This document shows positions 42,101-49,205 of a stretch of 64,000 nucleotides of DNA, in pieces. Made by a program: the position numbers and the translations under genes. The notes below the pieces were generated by a model that saw only the letters and a list, made by a program, of their open reading frames with translations, was not told the DNA's origin and did no database searches. This DNA is from an uncultured Sphingomonas sp. (lineage in GTDB: Bacteria > Pseudomonadota > Alphaproteobacteria > Sphingomonadales > Sphingomonadaceae), in the NCBI GenBank assembly GCA_913776255.1, contig CAJYLV010000009.1:1-64000 (forward strand), in the 5' to 3' direction. Position 1 is the stretch's first letter; every line of letters starts with the position of its first letter.

Positions 42101-44048
42101 CATCGTTCCCAACAGCGACAAATTGCGCATCGAGGTCCGCGACCGCTTCCGCCCCGAACGGGTCGTCACCACGACGCCGATGACGCGCCACATCGACTAT
42201 GACATCGACACCGGCGCGGGAACGATCCGCTTCCGCGAGCCGGTGCTGACCCGCGACCCGAGCCTCAACCCGGTCGTGATCGTCGTCGATTACGAAACCT
42301 ACGGGCGCGGTCGCAAGCAGGTCGCGGGCGGACGCGGCGCGCTGCGGCTGGCCGGCGGCAAGGTCGAGGTCGGCGCGACCGCGCTCCATGACGAGACCAC
42401 CGCCACCGCCGACCTGCTCGCGGTCGACCTGCGCGCGCGGCTGACCGCCACCACCGAACTGCGCGCCGAGGCGGCGAGCGGCGGGCGCGGCGGGCTCGAC
42501 GCCGGTCGCGCATGGCTCGCCGAAGCCGAGCATCACGGCCCGCGCGCTGACATGCTGGTCTATGCCCGGCAGCAGGACCGCGACTTTGGCGTCTCGCAGC
42601 AGAATGTCGTCGAGGCCGGCGCGCGCCGCGTCGGGGTCGACAGCCGCGTGCAGCTCGCCCCGCGCCTGTCCCTGATCGCGACCGGCTGGCATCAGCAGCA
42701 GCTCGACGGCCCCGAAACGCGCACCGCGCTCGATACACGGCTCGAATATCGGCGCGATCGCGGCACGCTGTTTGCGGGAACCCAGCTCGCCCGCGACCGC
42801 GGCGTCACCGGACGTGACCGTACTTCGCACTTGCTGACGCTGGGCGGCACCCAGTCGGTTCTCGACGGCAAGCTGACGCTCACCGGCCAGACGCAATTCG
42901 CGCCCGGCGGCGCCACCGACAGCCTCGACTTCCCCGCCCGCCACCAGCTGCTCGCCGGCTATCGACTGGCCCCGAACGTGCGATTGATCGGCGGCTATGA
43001 GGTCGCGCAGGGCGCCGGCCGCGACGCGCAGACCGCACGGCTCGGGTTCGACGTCGCGCCGTGGACCGGCGGCAAGCTGTTGACGACGCTCAATCAGCAG
43101 GCGTCGGGCAGCGAGGATGCGCCGCGGCTGTTCGCGCAATACGGCCTCAGCCAGTCGCTGCCGATCGGCGCGCGTTGGATCGTCGACGCCTCGCTCGACG
43201 CCAGCACCACGCTGCGCGGCCATGCCGACCCCTCCACAGCGCTTAACGCCTTCGGCACGCTCGCCCCGGGCATCACCGTGCAAGACAATGGCGGCGGCGA
43301 TTATGCAGCGATCACAATGGGTGCCAGCTATCGCGCCCCGCGCTGGTCGTGGAACGGTCGCGGTGAATATCGCGCCAGCGCGCAGGGCAACCGCTTCGGG
43401 CTGACCACCAACCTGTTGCGGCCGCTCGGCGAGGGCCGCTCGCTCGCGCTCGGCGTGCGCTGGTACGGCGCCGGCAGCGCGTCGTCGCTCACCGCCGACG
43501 CCGCGCTGGCGTGGCGGCCGATCGACAGCCGCTGGTCGATCCTCGAACGGCTGCAATGGCGCAACGACCGCGCCGGCGCGGGCATCACTGCCGCCAACGT
43601 GCTGGGCGTCGCGGCGGGCGGCGACCTGTTCCGGGCTACGACCCGCGCGATCAACAACATCGCGGTCAATTACCGCAGCGGCGCGGAAGGCGACGGCCAC
43701 GGCCTCGAGATGACGCTCTATCACGGCGTCAAATGGGTGCGCGGCAGCTTCGGCGGCGACGATTACACCGGGCTGACGCAGATCGTGGGTGTCGAGGTGC
43801 GCCGCGACCTCGGCGCGCATGTCGACCTCGGCGTGCAGGGATCGGTTCAGCACGGCATCAGCAGCCGCACGCTGGCGTTCAGCGCCGGGCCGAACATCGG
43901 CATCTCGCCGGTGCGCGACCTCTGGATCAGCGCGGGCTACAACGTCAGCGGCTACCGCGACCGCGACCTCGCGCAGGATCGCTACACCCGCCGCGGGCCC
44001 TTCGTGACGCTGCGGCTGAAGCTCGACCGCAACGCCGCGCCGCGCTGA
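39105..44048 (+). CDS. Giant DUF11/SdrB-like protein with C-terminal outer-membrane beta-barrel
   Basis: Exported protein of 1647 residues. After the signal peptide (to about 31) comes the shared module (TRIANTAQLSFG, SNTVTLDVD). Further regions are a middle part with SDASEAMLLVDPAGYLFD, a DUF11 domain (about 345-465, SPGDVVQYRVTLTNRGD), an SdrB-like unit (about 477-540, TDKDGLYHFEGV) and an Ig-like region (684-755). From about 860 to the end there are amphipathic strands typical of an outer-membrane barrel, ending YTRRGPFVTLRLKLD. It is the last and largest gene of the set and is probably the membrane anchor or export pore. No autotransporter or usher signature is recognised. Confidence 0.8.
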   Translation: MPVFRARSLLAYAHALVIAALCLLAALPAPAQTTRIANTAQLSFGTPDARATIASNTVTLDVDRTRRPTSLSFRLPPIGYQFSGMRCDTVPALRFSPAPVDAADLARAAPLRTIDTRQPMIIVLDAPADNHDPAVRETDYIDVDTDRGTYKLPLFETGANTGVFAGGVPRSGDNPELAACDPTRSRTPKLRMSFAGNEFSDASEAMLLVDPAGYLFDSATGALIDGAEVSLLDANGNLATVYGDDGMSAYPATVISGSAARDASGRLYPFTTGNYRFPLVAPGTYHLRVVPPGKYTAPSTRDRSDLATLRDPGGKPFLINDASFGAPFTIDSPEPFYSDIPLDRSGETVLLLTKTASTREASPGDVVQYRVTLTNRGDMPARHVAVTDLLPAALRYQPGSTRGAAEPVRGSDAHKLDFVIPEIAPRATAELRYTVTIAMGATPGETVNRVLASGSAGVTGNEAAAAIRVRPLLFSDGFTVIGRVTEGACGDPAQGRRGVRGIRLLLEDGTFVVTDKDGLYHFEGVRTGRHVVALDRASVPASHEPVACDADTRQAGSATSRFVESDGGLLKRVDFQLRPTGRTAAATAALPVAVRSDGAAAGAGRDWFVGETPGTAFLFPAADHNPRAPAIRVVVKHHPGQRVALTINGVATDPLAFDGTDTDTGGTIAIARWSGVPVVAGDNRLVARVLDADGRVAATLTQVVHYAGAPVQVVAVADKSRLVADGLTRPLLALRATDAQGKPVRAGTLLTVRVAAPYAVAEEIAIAQERRQIADGATHSAQVVGDDGFAFIALEPTMQSGQVRAQIDLVDRDTRRTIDVTGWLAAPARGLTVVGFGAGTLGFDTLRRHGVPTRGRWVRDGQLALYAKGRIKGAWLATLAYDSDRQRDRTRGLLGTIDPDRYYTVYGDGTRQGYDAPTDRKLYLRLERRDVYALFGDYETGLTATRLGRYSRTLNGVKAEYDGRRLLFSAFAAHTDERYARDEIPGNGLSGPYRLAARDIVPNSDKLRIEVRDRFRPERVVTTTPMTRHIDYDIDTGAGTIRFREPVLTRDPSLNPVVIVVDYETYGRGRKQVAGGRGALRLAGGKVEVGATALHDETTATADLLAVDLRARLTATTELRAEAASGGRGGLDAGRAWLAEAEHHGPRADMLVYARQQDRDFGVSQQNVVEAGARRVGVDSRVQLAPRLSLIATGWHQQQLDGPETRTALDTRLEYRRDRGTLFAGTQLARDRGVTGRDRTSHLLTLGGTQSVLDGKLTLTGQTQFAPGGATDSLDFPARHQLLAGYRLAPNVRLIGGYEVAQGAGRDAQTARLGFDVAPWTGGKLLTTLNQQASGSEDAPRLFAQYGLSQSLPIGARWIVDASLDASTTLRGHADPSTALNAFGTLAPGITVQDNGGGDYAAITMGASYRAPRWSWNGRGEYRASAQGNRFGLTTNLLRPLGEGRSLALGVRWYGAGSASSLTADAALAWRPIDSRWSILERLQWRNDRAGAGITAANVLGVAAGGDLFRATTRAINNIAVNYRSGAEGDGHGLEMTLYHGVKWVRGSFGGDDYTGLTQIVGVEVRRDLGAHVDLGVQGSVQHGISSRTLAFSAGPNIGISPVRDLWISAGYNVSGYRDRDLAQDRYTRRGPFVTLRLKLDRNAAPR

Positions 44049-44054
44049 CGCCGC

Positions 44055-44426
44055 TCAGCGCAGCAGGTCGCGGATCTGCGCGACGAGCGTCAGCGGATCG
44101 AACGGCTTGACGATCACCCCCACCGCCCCGGCGGCGCGCAAGGCCGCCAGTTCGTGCGGGCGGCTGTGCGCGGTCATGAAGATCACCGGCAGCCCGGGCA
44201 CGATCGCGCGCAACGCGGCCAGCAACGCCGGTCCGTCCATCGCCGGCATCGACACGTCGAGCAACGCCGCGTCGAACGGCGAACCAGCCGTGACCAGCGC
44301 CAGCGCCGCGTCGGGCGAGCCGACCGCCACCGGCACGATCGTCGGATCGAGCCCCAGCGCCAGCGTCACGATCGTGCGAATGTCCGCATCGTCGTCGACG
44401 AACAACAGCCGCAGCGGGCCGGTCAC
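44055..44426 (-). CDS. Single-domain response regulator
   Basis: Receiver of 123 residues with VDDDADI, phospho-acceptor Asp57 (ALLDVSMPAMDG), the Thr in IFMTAHS and Lys in VIVKPFD. It is the third gene of an operon with a hybrid kinase and a LuxR-type regulator; its start overlaps the kinase stop by 4 nt. It is convergent with the giant DUF11 gene, 6 nt apart, without a visible terminator between them. Confidence 0.92.
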   Translation of the reverse strand: MTGPLRLLFVDDDADIRTIVTLALGLDPTIVPVAVGSPDAALALVTAGSPFDAALLDVSMPAMDGPALLAALRAIVPGLPVIFMTAHSRPHELAALRAAGAVGVIVKPFDPLTLVAQIRDLLR

Positions 44427-46483
44427 CGAGCCGCCTCGCGATCGCGCAGCAGCCGCCGGACGGTCTCCACCACCGTCGCCAGATCGTGCCGCCCCTTGAC
44501 CAGCACCGCGCTCGCACGCCGCGCAACGTCCTGCGGCGCATCGGCGGCGGAGAGCAGCACGAGCGGGACCGGTTGCTCGCGGCGATCCAGCAATTCGGGG
44601 AGCAGCGCTACGCCCCGACCATCGGCGACGTACGGATCGAGCAGCACAAGCGCCGGCGCCCGGTCGCGGATCGCGGCCCGCGCCTCATCCGCGTCGACGG
44701 CGCAGACGGTTGCGGCGACGTCCTCCAGCGCGACGATCATCGCCTCGCACAATTCGTGATCGTCGTCGACGTGCAGGATCAGCGGCAACCCCTCGGCGGC
44801 CTCCGTCTTGGCGGGCAGCAACGGCAGGTCGAACGCGAACCGCGTGCCCCCACCGGTGCGATCCTCGAACCAGATCGTGCCGTCCAGCCGCCGCACGATC
44901 TCGCGCGCGATCGCCAGCCCCAGCCCGGTCCCGCCCGCCACACGCTGCGACTGGAAGCGATCGAACAGCCGCGCGCGCAGACCGACCGGCACGCCCGGCC
45001 CGTGGTCGTCAACGCTGACCCGCGCGCGTCCCGCCGCCTGCTCGGTGCGCAGCGTGACCGTCGCACCGCCCGGCGACGCCTCGATCGCGTTCGACACCAG
45101 ATTGGTGACCACCTGCAGCAACCGCCCGGCATCCCCCGCGACCATCACCGGCGCCGAGCCAGCCACGTCGACCAGCCGCACCGCGCGGCGCCGCGCGACG
45201 CTCTCGCCGTCGAGGACCGCCTGCGCGGTGATCGTCCGCAGGTCGAGCGGCGCGCGCGCGATCGTTAACTGCCCGCTGCCGATCCGGTCGATGTCGAGGA
45301 TGTCGTTGACCAGCCGGATCAGCCGCCGCGCATTGTTGTCGGCGATCTCGACCAGTCGCCCGGCCTGCGGCGACCAGTCGCCCGCGGCGCCGGCACGCAG
45401 CAACGCCAGCGACCCGACCACCGAGGTGAGCGGCGTCCGCAATTCGTGGCTGACGGTCGAGATCAGCTCGTCCTTCTGGCGCGCCGCGCGCAGCCGGTCG
45501 GACGCGTCGCGCAACGAGAGGACGAGCCGGTCGCCGTCCGCGCCGTGCATCACCCCGATCGCGACATCGACATGCACCTCGCTGCCGTCGCGTCGCCGCG
45601 CGACCTGGTCGGGGAAGACCCCGCGCGCCGCCGCGGTACGGATCTGCGCATGCAGCGCCCCGCCGTCCGGCCCCGGCGGCAGGATCGTCGCGAGGTCGCG
45701 ACCGGTCAGCTCCGCCGTGGCAAAGCCCAGCAGTTCGTGGCCGGCGGCGTTGATCGTCTCGATCGTGCCGTCGGTGGTGACGATCACCAACGTATCGGTG
45801 GTGCTCGCCAGGATCGCGGCATGCCCCGCCGCCGCCGCATGCGCCGCGCGCGCGGCGGCGTGGCGCGCGGTCTGCGAGCGCCACAGCGCCAGCATGACCG
45901 CCAGCAGCAGCAGGCTGACCAGCGCGCCGATCACCTCGATCAGCCGATGGCTGTCGTCGCGATGGCGGCGGAACGACGACGAGCGCTCGGCGCTGCGGTC
46001 GCGCTCCGACGCGGCCGCCGTCGCCACCGCGTCGCGCAGCCCGTCCATGATCCGCTTGCCGCGGCCCGACGCGACCGCGCGCCGCACCGCCTCGCCCTCT
46101 CCGCGATCGAACAGCGCGATCGTCTCGTCGAGCTCGGCGAACTTCGCGTCGATCGCCGGGCGCAGCGAGCGGCCGGCCGCACCGGTTTGCGACAACAGCA
46201 GCTCGACCTGCGCGCGCGCCGGGGCATAGGGCGCCAGGAACGCCCGATCGCCGGTCAGCAACAGCCCGCGCTGCGCGGTTTCGGCGTCCTTCACCGCCGA
46301 CAGCAACAGCAGCAGCAACCGCTCGCGCTGGAACGACCGCGCCGCCTCGGCCTGCGCCTCCATCGACCGCGCATGTTCGACGCCGGTCCACGCGATCAAC
46401 GCCACCAGCATCATCGGCGTCAGCGTCGCGATCAGCAGGAAGCGCCACCTTGAGGGCAGGACGGGCGCCACTGCCGCGCTCAC
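44423..46483 (-). CDS. CHASE3-PAS hybrid sensor histidine kinase
   Basis: Membrane kinase of 686 residues. Helix 1 is at about 14-34, followed by a CHASE3-like periplasmic bundle (40-180, with KDAETAQRGLLLTG), helix 2 (183-201) and a PAS domain (215-330). The HisKA helix has His346 (ISTVSHELRTPLTSV), the HATPase lies at about 450-560, and a C-terminal receiver (566-686) has Asp616 in a divergent LLDPYVADG loop and Lys663. It overlaps both neighbours by 4 nt. It probably senses an envelope signal and passes phosphoryl groups to the two response regulators, perhaps through the divergent HPt-like protein. Confidence 0.9.
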   Translation of the reverse strand: MSAAVAPVLPSRWRFLLIATLTPMMLVALIAWTGVEHARSMEAQAEAARSFQRERLLLLLLSAVKDAETAQRGLLLTGDRAFLAPYAPARAQVELLLSQTGAAGRSLRPAIDAKFAELDETIALFDRGEGEAVRRAVASGRGKRIMDGLRDAVATAAASERDRSAERSSSFRRHRDDSHRLIEVIGALVSLLLLAVMLALWRSQTARHAAARAAHAAAAGHAAILASTTDTLVIVTTDGTIETINAAGHELLGFATAELTGRDLATILPPGPDGGALHAQIRTAAARGVFPDQVARRRDGSEVHVDVAIGVMHGADGDRLVLSLRDASDRLRAARQKDELISTVSHELRTPLTSVVGSLALLRAGAAGDWSPQAGRLVEIADNNARRLIRLVNDILDIDRIGSGQLTIARAPLDLRTITAQAVLDGESVARRRAVRLVDVAGSAPVMVAGDAGRLLQVVTNLVSNAIEASPGGATVTLRTEQAAGRARVSVDDHGPGVPVGLRARLFDRFQSQRVAGGTGLGLAIAREIVRRLDGTIWFEDRTGGGTRFAFDLPLLPAKTEAAEGLPLILHVDDDHELCEAMIVALEDVAATVCAVDADEARAAIRDRAPALVLLDPYVADGRGVALLPELLDRREQPVPLVLLSAADAPQDVARRASAVLVKGRHDLATVVETVRRLLRDREAAR

Positions 46484-47133
46484 GGGTCCGTGCGACCGAT
46501 CAGCGGGCGCGCGGCGAGCAGCGCCTGTGCGCGATTTTCGACCCCCAGCTTGCGGAAGATCGCGGTCAGATGCGCCTTGATCGTCGACTCGGCGACGCCC
46601 AGATCGCGCGCGATCCGTTTGTTGGCATGACCGTCCGCCAGCGCCAGCAACACCGCGCGCTGCGCCTGCGACAGCCGCATCAGTCGCGACATCAGGTCGC
46701 CCAGCCCCGGCGCGCCCGGCGCCGCGACCGGCGGGAAGACGCGCTGGCCGTCGTCGACGCGCCGCAGCCGTTCGGCCAACTCGTCGAGCGGCAGGCTCTT
46801 GAACAGATAGCCCGCCGCGCCGACCGCGCGCGCCGCCTCCACCAGCCGCGGCTCCTCGCTGGCGGTGACCACCACGATCGGCGTCGTTGGCGCGTGCATC
46901 TGGAGCGTCAGCAACCCGGAAAAGCCGCGCGCGTCGGGAAGGTGGAGATCGAGCAGGATCATCCGCAACGGCGCCCGTTCCGCGAGCCCGCGTGCCTCAC
47001 CGATCGACCCCGCCGCCACCACCGCCACGCCGGGTAGCGCCGCGCGGGCCGCCATCGCCAGCCCCTCGCGGGTCAGCGGATGGTCGTCGGCGACCAGAGC
47101 CCGCCCTCCCAACCTGCGTCCGTCTTCTGCCAT
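46480..47133 (-). CDS. LuxR/NarL family response regulator
   Basis: DNA-binding regulator of 217 residues. The receiver has ADDHPLTREGL, Asp62 (ILLDLHLPDARG) and Lys in YLFKSLPLDEL. The LuxR helix-turn-helix is at about 150-205 (NKRIARDLGVAESTIKAHL). It is the first gene of the operon, 107 bp from the divergent HPt-like gene. It is the only DNA-binding output in this system and a plausible regulator of the adjacent surface genes. Confidence 0.92.
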   Translation of the reverse strand: MAEDGRRLGGRALVADDHPLTREGLAMAARAALPGVAVVAAGSIGEARGLAERAPLRMILLDLHLPDARGFSGLLTLQMHAPTTPIVVVTASEEPRLVEAARAVGAAGYLFKSLPLDELAERLRRVDDGQRVFPPVAAPGAPGLGDLMSRLMRLSQAQRAVLLALADGHANKRIARDLGVAESTIKAHLTAIFRKLGVENRAQALLAARPLIGRTDP

Positions 47134-47240
47134 GCCATTGTGGTTGCAGTTGTTATCGCTCTCGAAGATTGCGGCGGGCCGACGCGCTGTCCAGCTGAAA
47201 AATCAACAAGAATCAAAGAAATAGAGTAACCTAGCGTAGG

Positions 47241-47870
47241 ATGATCGCCTTGGTAGAACCTGTCACCGGCGCCCTAGCCGAGGTCGGCGCGCTCGCCGCG
47301 CGTCATGGCTGGGCGCTCCGCTCGGCCGCGCCCGCGGCGACGGTCGCGGCGGATGCCGACGACCTCCTGCTCCACGCCGCGGACGTTGCCACCCCCGACG
47401 AGACGAACCACCTGCTCTCGACCGGGAACGCCCCCGTCGTCGCGGTCGCGTCCGCGGATTGGATCGCGGCGACCGGCTGGCGTTGCCGCGGCTATGTCGC
47501 CGCGGTCGATCGTCACCGGCTCGCAACGGATCTGCCGGTGGTCGTCGCCGAGTGGAGCCATGATGCGCGGCTCGCGACGATCGACCGACTGGGCGCGACG
47601 TTCGGTACGGCGCCGGTCGCCGGACTGCTACGCGGGCTTCGCGAGATGTTGACCGCGGCACTGCTGACCCGCGAGCCCGCGCGACGGGCGGCGGAGGCGC
47701 ACCGCATCGCCGGGCTCGCCGGGACGCTCGGCTTCGCGGCGCTCGGCCGCCATTGGCTGCACGTCGCCGACCACGAGCCCATATTGTCCGAGGCGACCCG
47801 CCGCGCAACCGTCCACGCGCTCGCGACGCTCGACCGGGCCGAACCGGGCGATGCTTTCACGTTATCTTAG
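47241..47870 (+). CDS. HPt-like protein with degenerate N-terminal domain
   Basis: Protein of 209 residues. The C-terminal 90 residues look like a histidine phosphotransfer domain: AEAHRIAGLAGTLGFAALG with candidate His154, matching the AHxLxGxAxxLG pattern. The first 110 residues resemble a receiver without the acidic pocket. It is divergent from the LuxR-type regulator with a shared AT-rich promoter region; a CCTAGCGTAGG palindrome touches its ATG. It may connect the hybrid kinase to its regulators. Confidence 0.65.
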   Translation: MIALVEPVTGALAEVGALAARHGWALRSAAPAATVAADADDLLLHAADVATPDETNHLLSTGNAPVVAVASADWIAATGWRCRGYVAAVDRHRLATDLPVVVAEWSHDARLATIDRLGATFGTAPVAGLLRGLREMLTAALLTREPARRAAEAHRIAGLAGTLGFAALGRHWLHVADHEPILSEATRRATVHALATLDRAEPGDAFTLS

Positions 47871-47915
47871 TTACTCGTACCTTAGTGATGCTGCTTGCCA
47901 GCGGCCGAGAGCATC

Positions 47916-48965
47916 ATGTCCCGCGCTATCCTGTCCCGACCCTCGATCTTTAGGCGCGCCTGCGCGCTGGCGCTCGCGATCCTCGGCGGCGTGCTCGGGT
48001 CGGCGCCGGCATCCGCCGCCGCCTGCACCGCGACCGCGCTGACCGCGACCGATCTCGGCAGCTACTCGCCCGCCGCGGTCGCCGCCGCTGCCGTCCCCGC
48101 GCTACGCAGCCGCGCCGGGCTCACCTGTTCGCCCGGTCTGCTCAAGGTACTGAGCGGCAATTACATCAAGGCGACCTTCCAGAGCCGCAACGCGCTTAAG
48201 CTCGCGCCGGCCAGCGGCGTCGCGCTCGGCTACACTTTGTCCGCCGATCCGAACGGCAGCGTGCCGATCGCGCAGAACGGCACCGTCGACTATATGCAGA
48301 ATGATCTGCTGAACGCCTTGGGGCTGCTCGGCGGGACGTCGGCCGATCTGCCGTTCTTCGTCCGTCCCGCCGCCACTGCGAACCTGCCGGAGGGCGTCTA
48401 CACCGATCGCCTGACGATCAAATGGGACTGGTACATCTGTCAGGGCATCGGCGCGCTCGGCGCGTGCATCCTCGGGCTGGAGAAGGACACCGCGACGACG
48501 GTGGTCGACATCACGCTGACCGTCGCGGCGCGCAAGCTGACCCTCACCGCCAGCAGTCGCACGACCTGGGATCCGGTCAACGGCACCAGCTTTCCCAAGG
48601 CGGTGCCGGGCGGCAAGCGCCGCGTCACCGTGCAACTCAACAACCCCGATATCGTCGCCACCGACAGCAACGTCACGCTCGTGACGCCGATCGCGCCGCG
48701 CCAGACGCTGGCGCTCGACGGGGACGGCGCGACTGCCGGGGTGATGACCTTCGCGGTCAACCCGTCCGGCAGCGCGGTCGCGCTCAGCTATGACGGACCG
48801 GCGAGCACCAGCGACGACGTGGACTTCTCCGCCGATCAGGGGCTGACCTGGACGTTCGTCCCCGGTGCCGGCGCGGCGCAGGCAAACGCGATCCGCTTTC
48901 GTCCGCGCGGACGCGTGCCGGCCGGTGCGACGCTGAGCTTCTCCTTCCCGGTCACGGTGCAGTAG
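47916..48965 (+). CDS. Spore coat U-like protein with DUF11-like C-terminal half
   Basis: Exported protein of 349 residues. After the signal peptide (ACALALAILGGVLGSAPASA) an SCPU-like domain begins (CTATALTATDLGSYSP, GLTCSPG, NYIKATFQSRN, GVYTDRLTIKWDW), with Cys residues of the fimbrial-type fold. The second half is Ig/DUF11-like and resembles the small protein at 37.4 kb in layout (VPGGKRRVTVQLNNPD, RVPAGATLSFSFPVTV). SCPU proteins normally belong to chaperone-usher operons, but no chaperone or usher is seen here. ATG 47916 is preferred; ATG/GTG-type starts 7 codons upstream are possible. Confidence 0.78.
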   Translation: MSRAILSRPSIFRRACALALAILGGVLGSAPASAAACTATALTATDLGSYSPAAVAAAAVPALRSRAGLTCSPGLLKVLSGNYIKATFQSRNALKLAPASGVALGYTLSADPNGSVPIAQNGTVDYMQNDLLNALGLLGGTSADLPFFVRPAATANLPEGVYTDRLTIKWDWYICQGIGALGACILGLEKDTATTVVDITLTVAARKLTLTASSRTTWDPVNGTSFPKAVPGGKRRVTVQLNNPDIVATDSNVTLVTPIAPRQTLALDGDGATAGVMTFAVNPSGSAVALSYDGPASTSDDVDFSADQGLTWTFVPGAGAAQANAIRFRPRGRVPAGATLSFSFPVTVQ

Positions 48966-49008
48966 CCGCCCGACGACGGCATCGCCCTACGCGTCCCCTC
49001 GTTCGTCG

Positions 49009-49045
49009 GCCCGGACTTGATCCGCGACCCCGCTTCTTTCCGCGA
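49009..49045. repeat. Single arm of the GGACTTGATCC repeat family
   Basis: CGGCCCGGACTTGATCCGCG continuing into CCCGCTTCTTTCC matches one arm of the element at 17.9 kb. No second arm is present, so it is a remnant. The 225-bp gap holds nothing else but the receptor promoter. Confidence 0.65.
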
Positions 49046-49186
49046 GCGCAAAGCATGGCGACCGGTCCTGAACGCCCCGCTGCGCCATCGGTCGTCTGAC
49101 GGCACCCCACAGATATGACCCGGATCGTGACAAGCTGCGATTGACTCGCAATCCAACCCCCGGCAGGGCGCCGCGAAAAGGGGATT

Positions 49187-49205
49187 GCTAATGAGAACCA
49201 TTGTT
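49187..49205 (+). promoter_or_regulatory. Candidate Fur box on the receptor start codon
   Basis: GCTAATGAGAACCATTGTT agrees at 14 of 19 positions with the classical Fur box GATAATGATAATCATTATC and overlaps the ATG of the following TonB receptor. Binding there would block expression under iron-replete conditions. Confidence 0.5.

Noticed and set aside
41202..43853. 883-codon frame antisense to the giant DUF11 gene
   Set aside because: Mirror frame without motifs; the plus strand has the signal peptide, domains and barrel.
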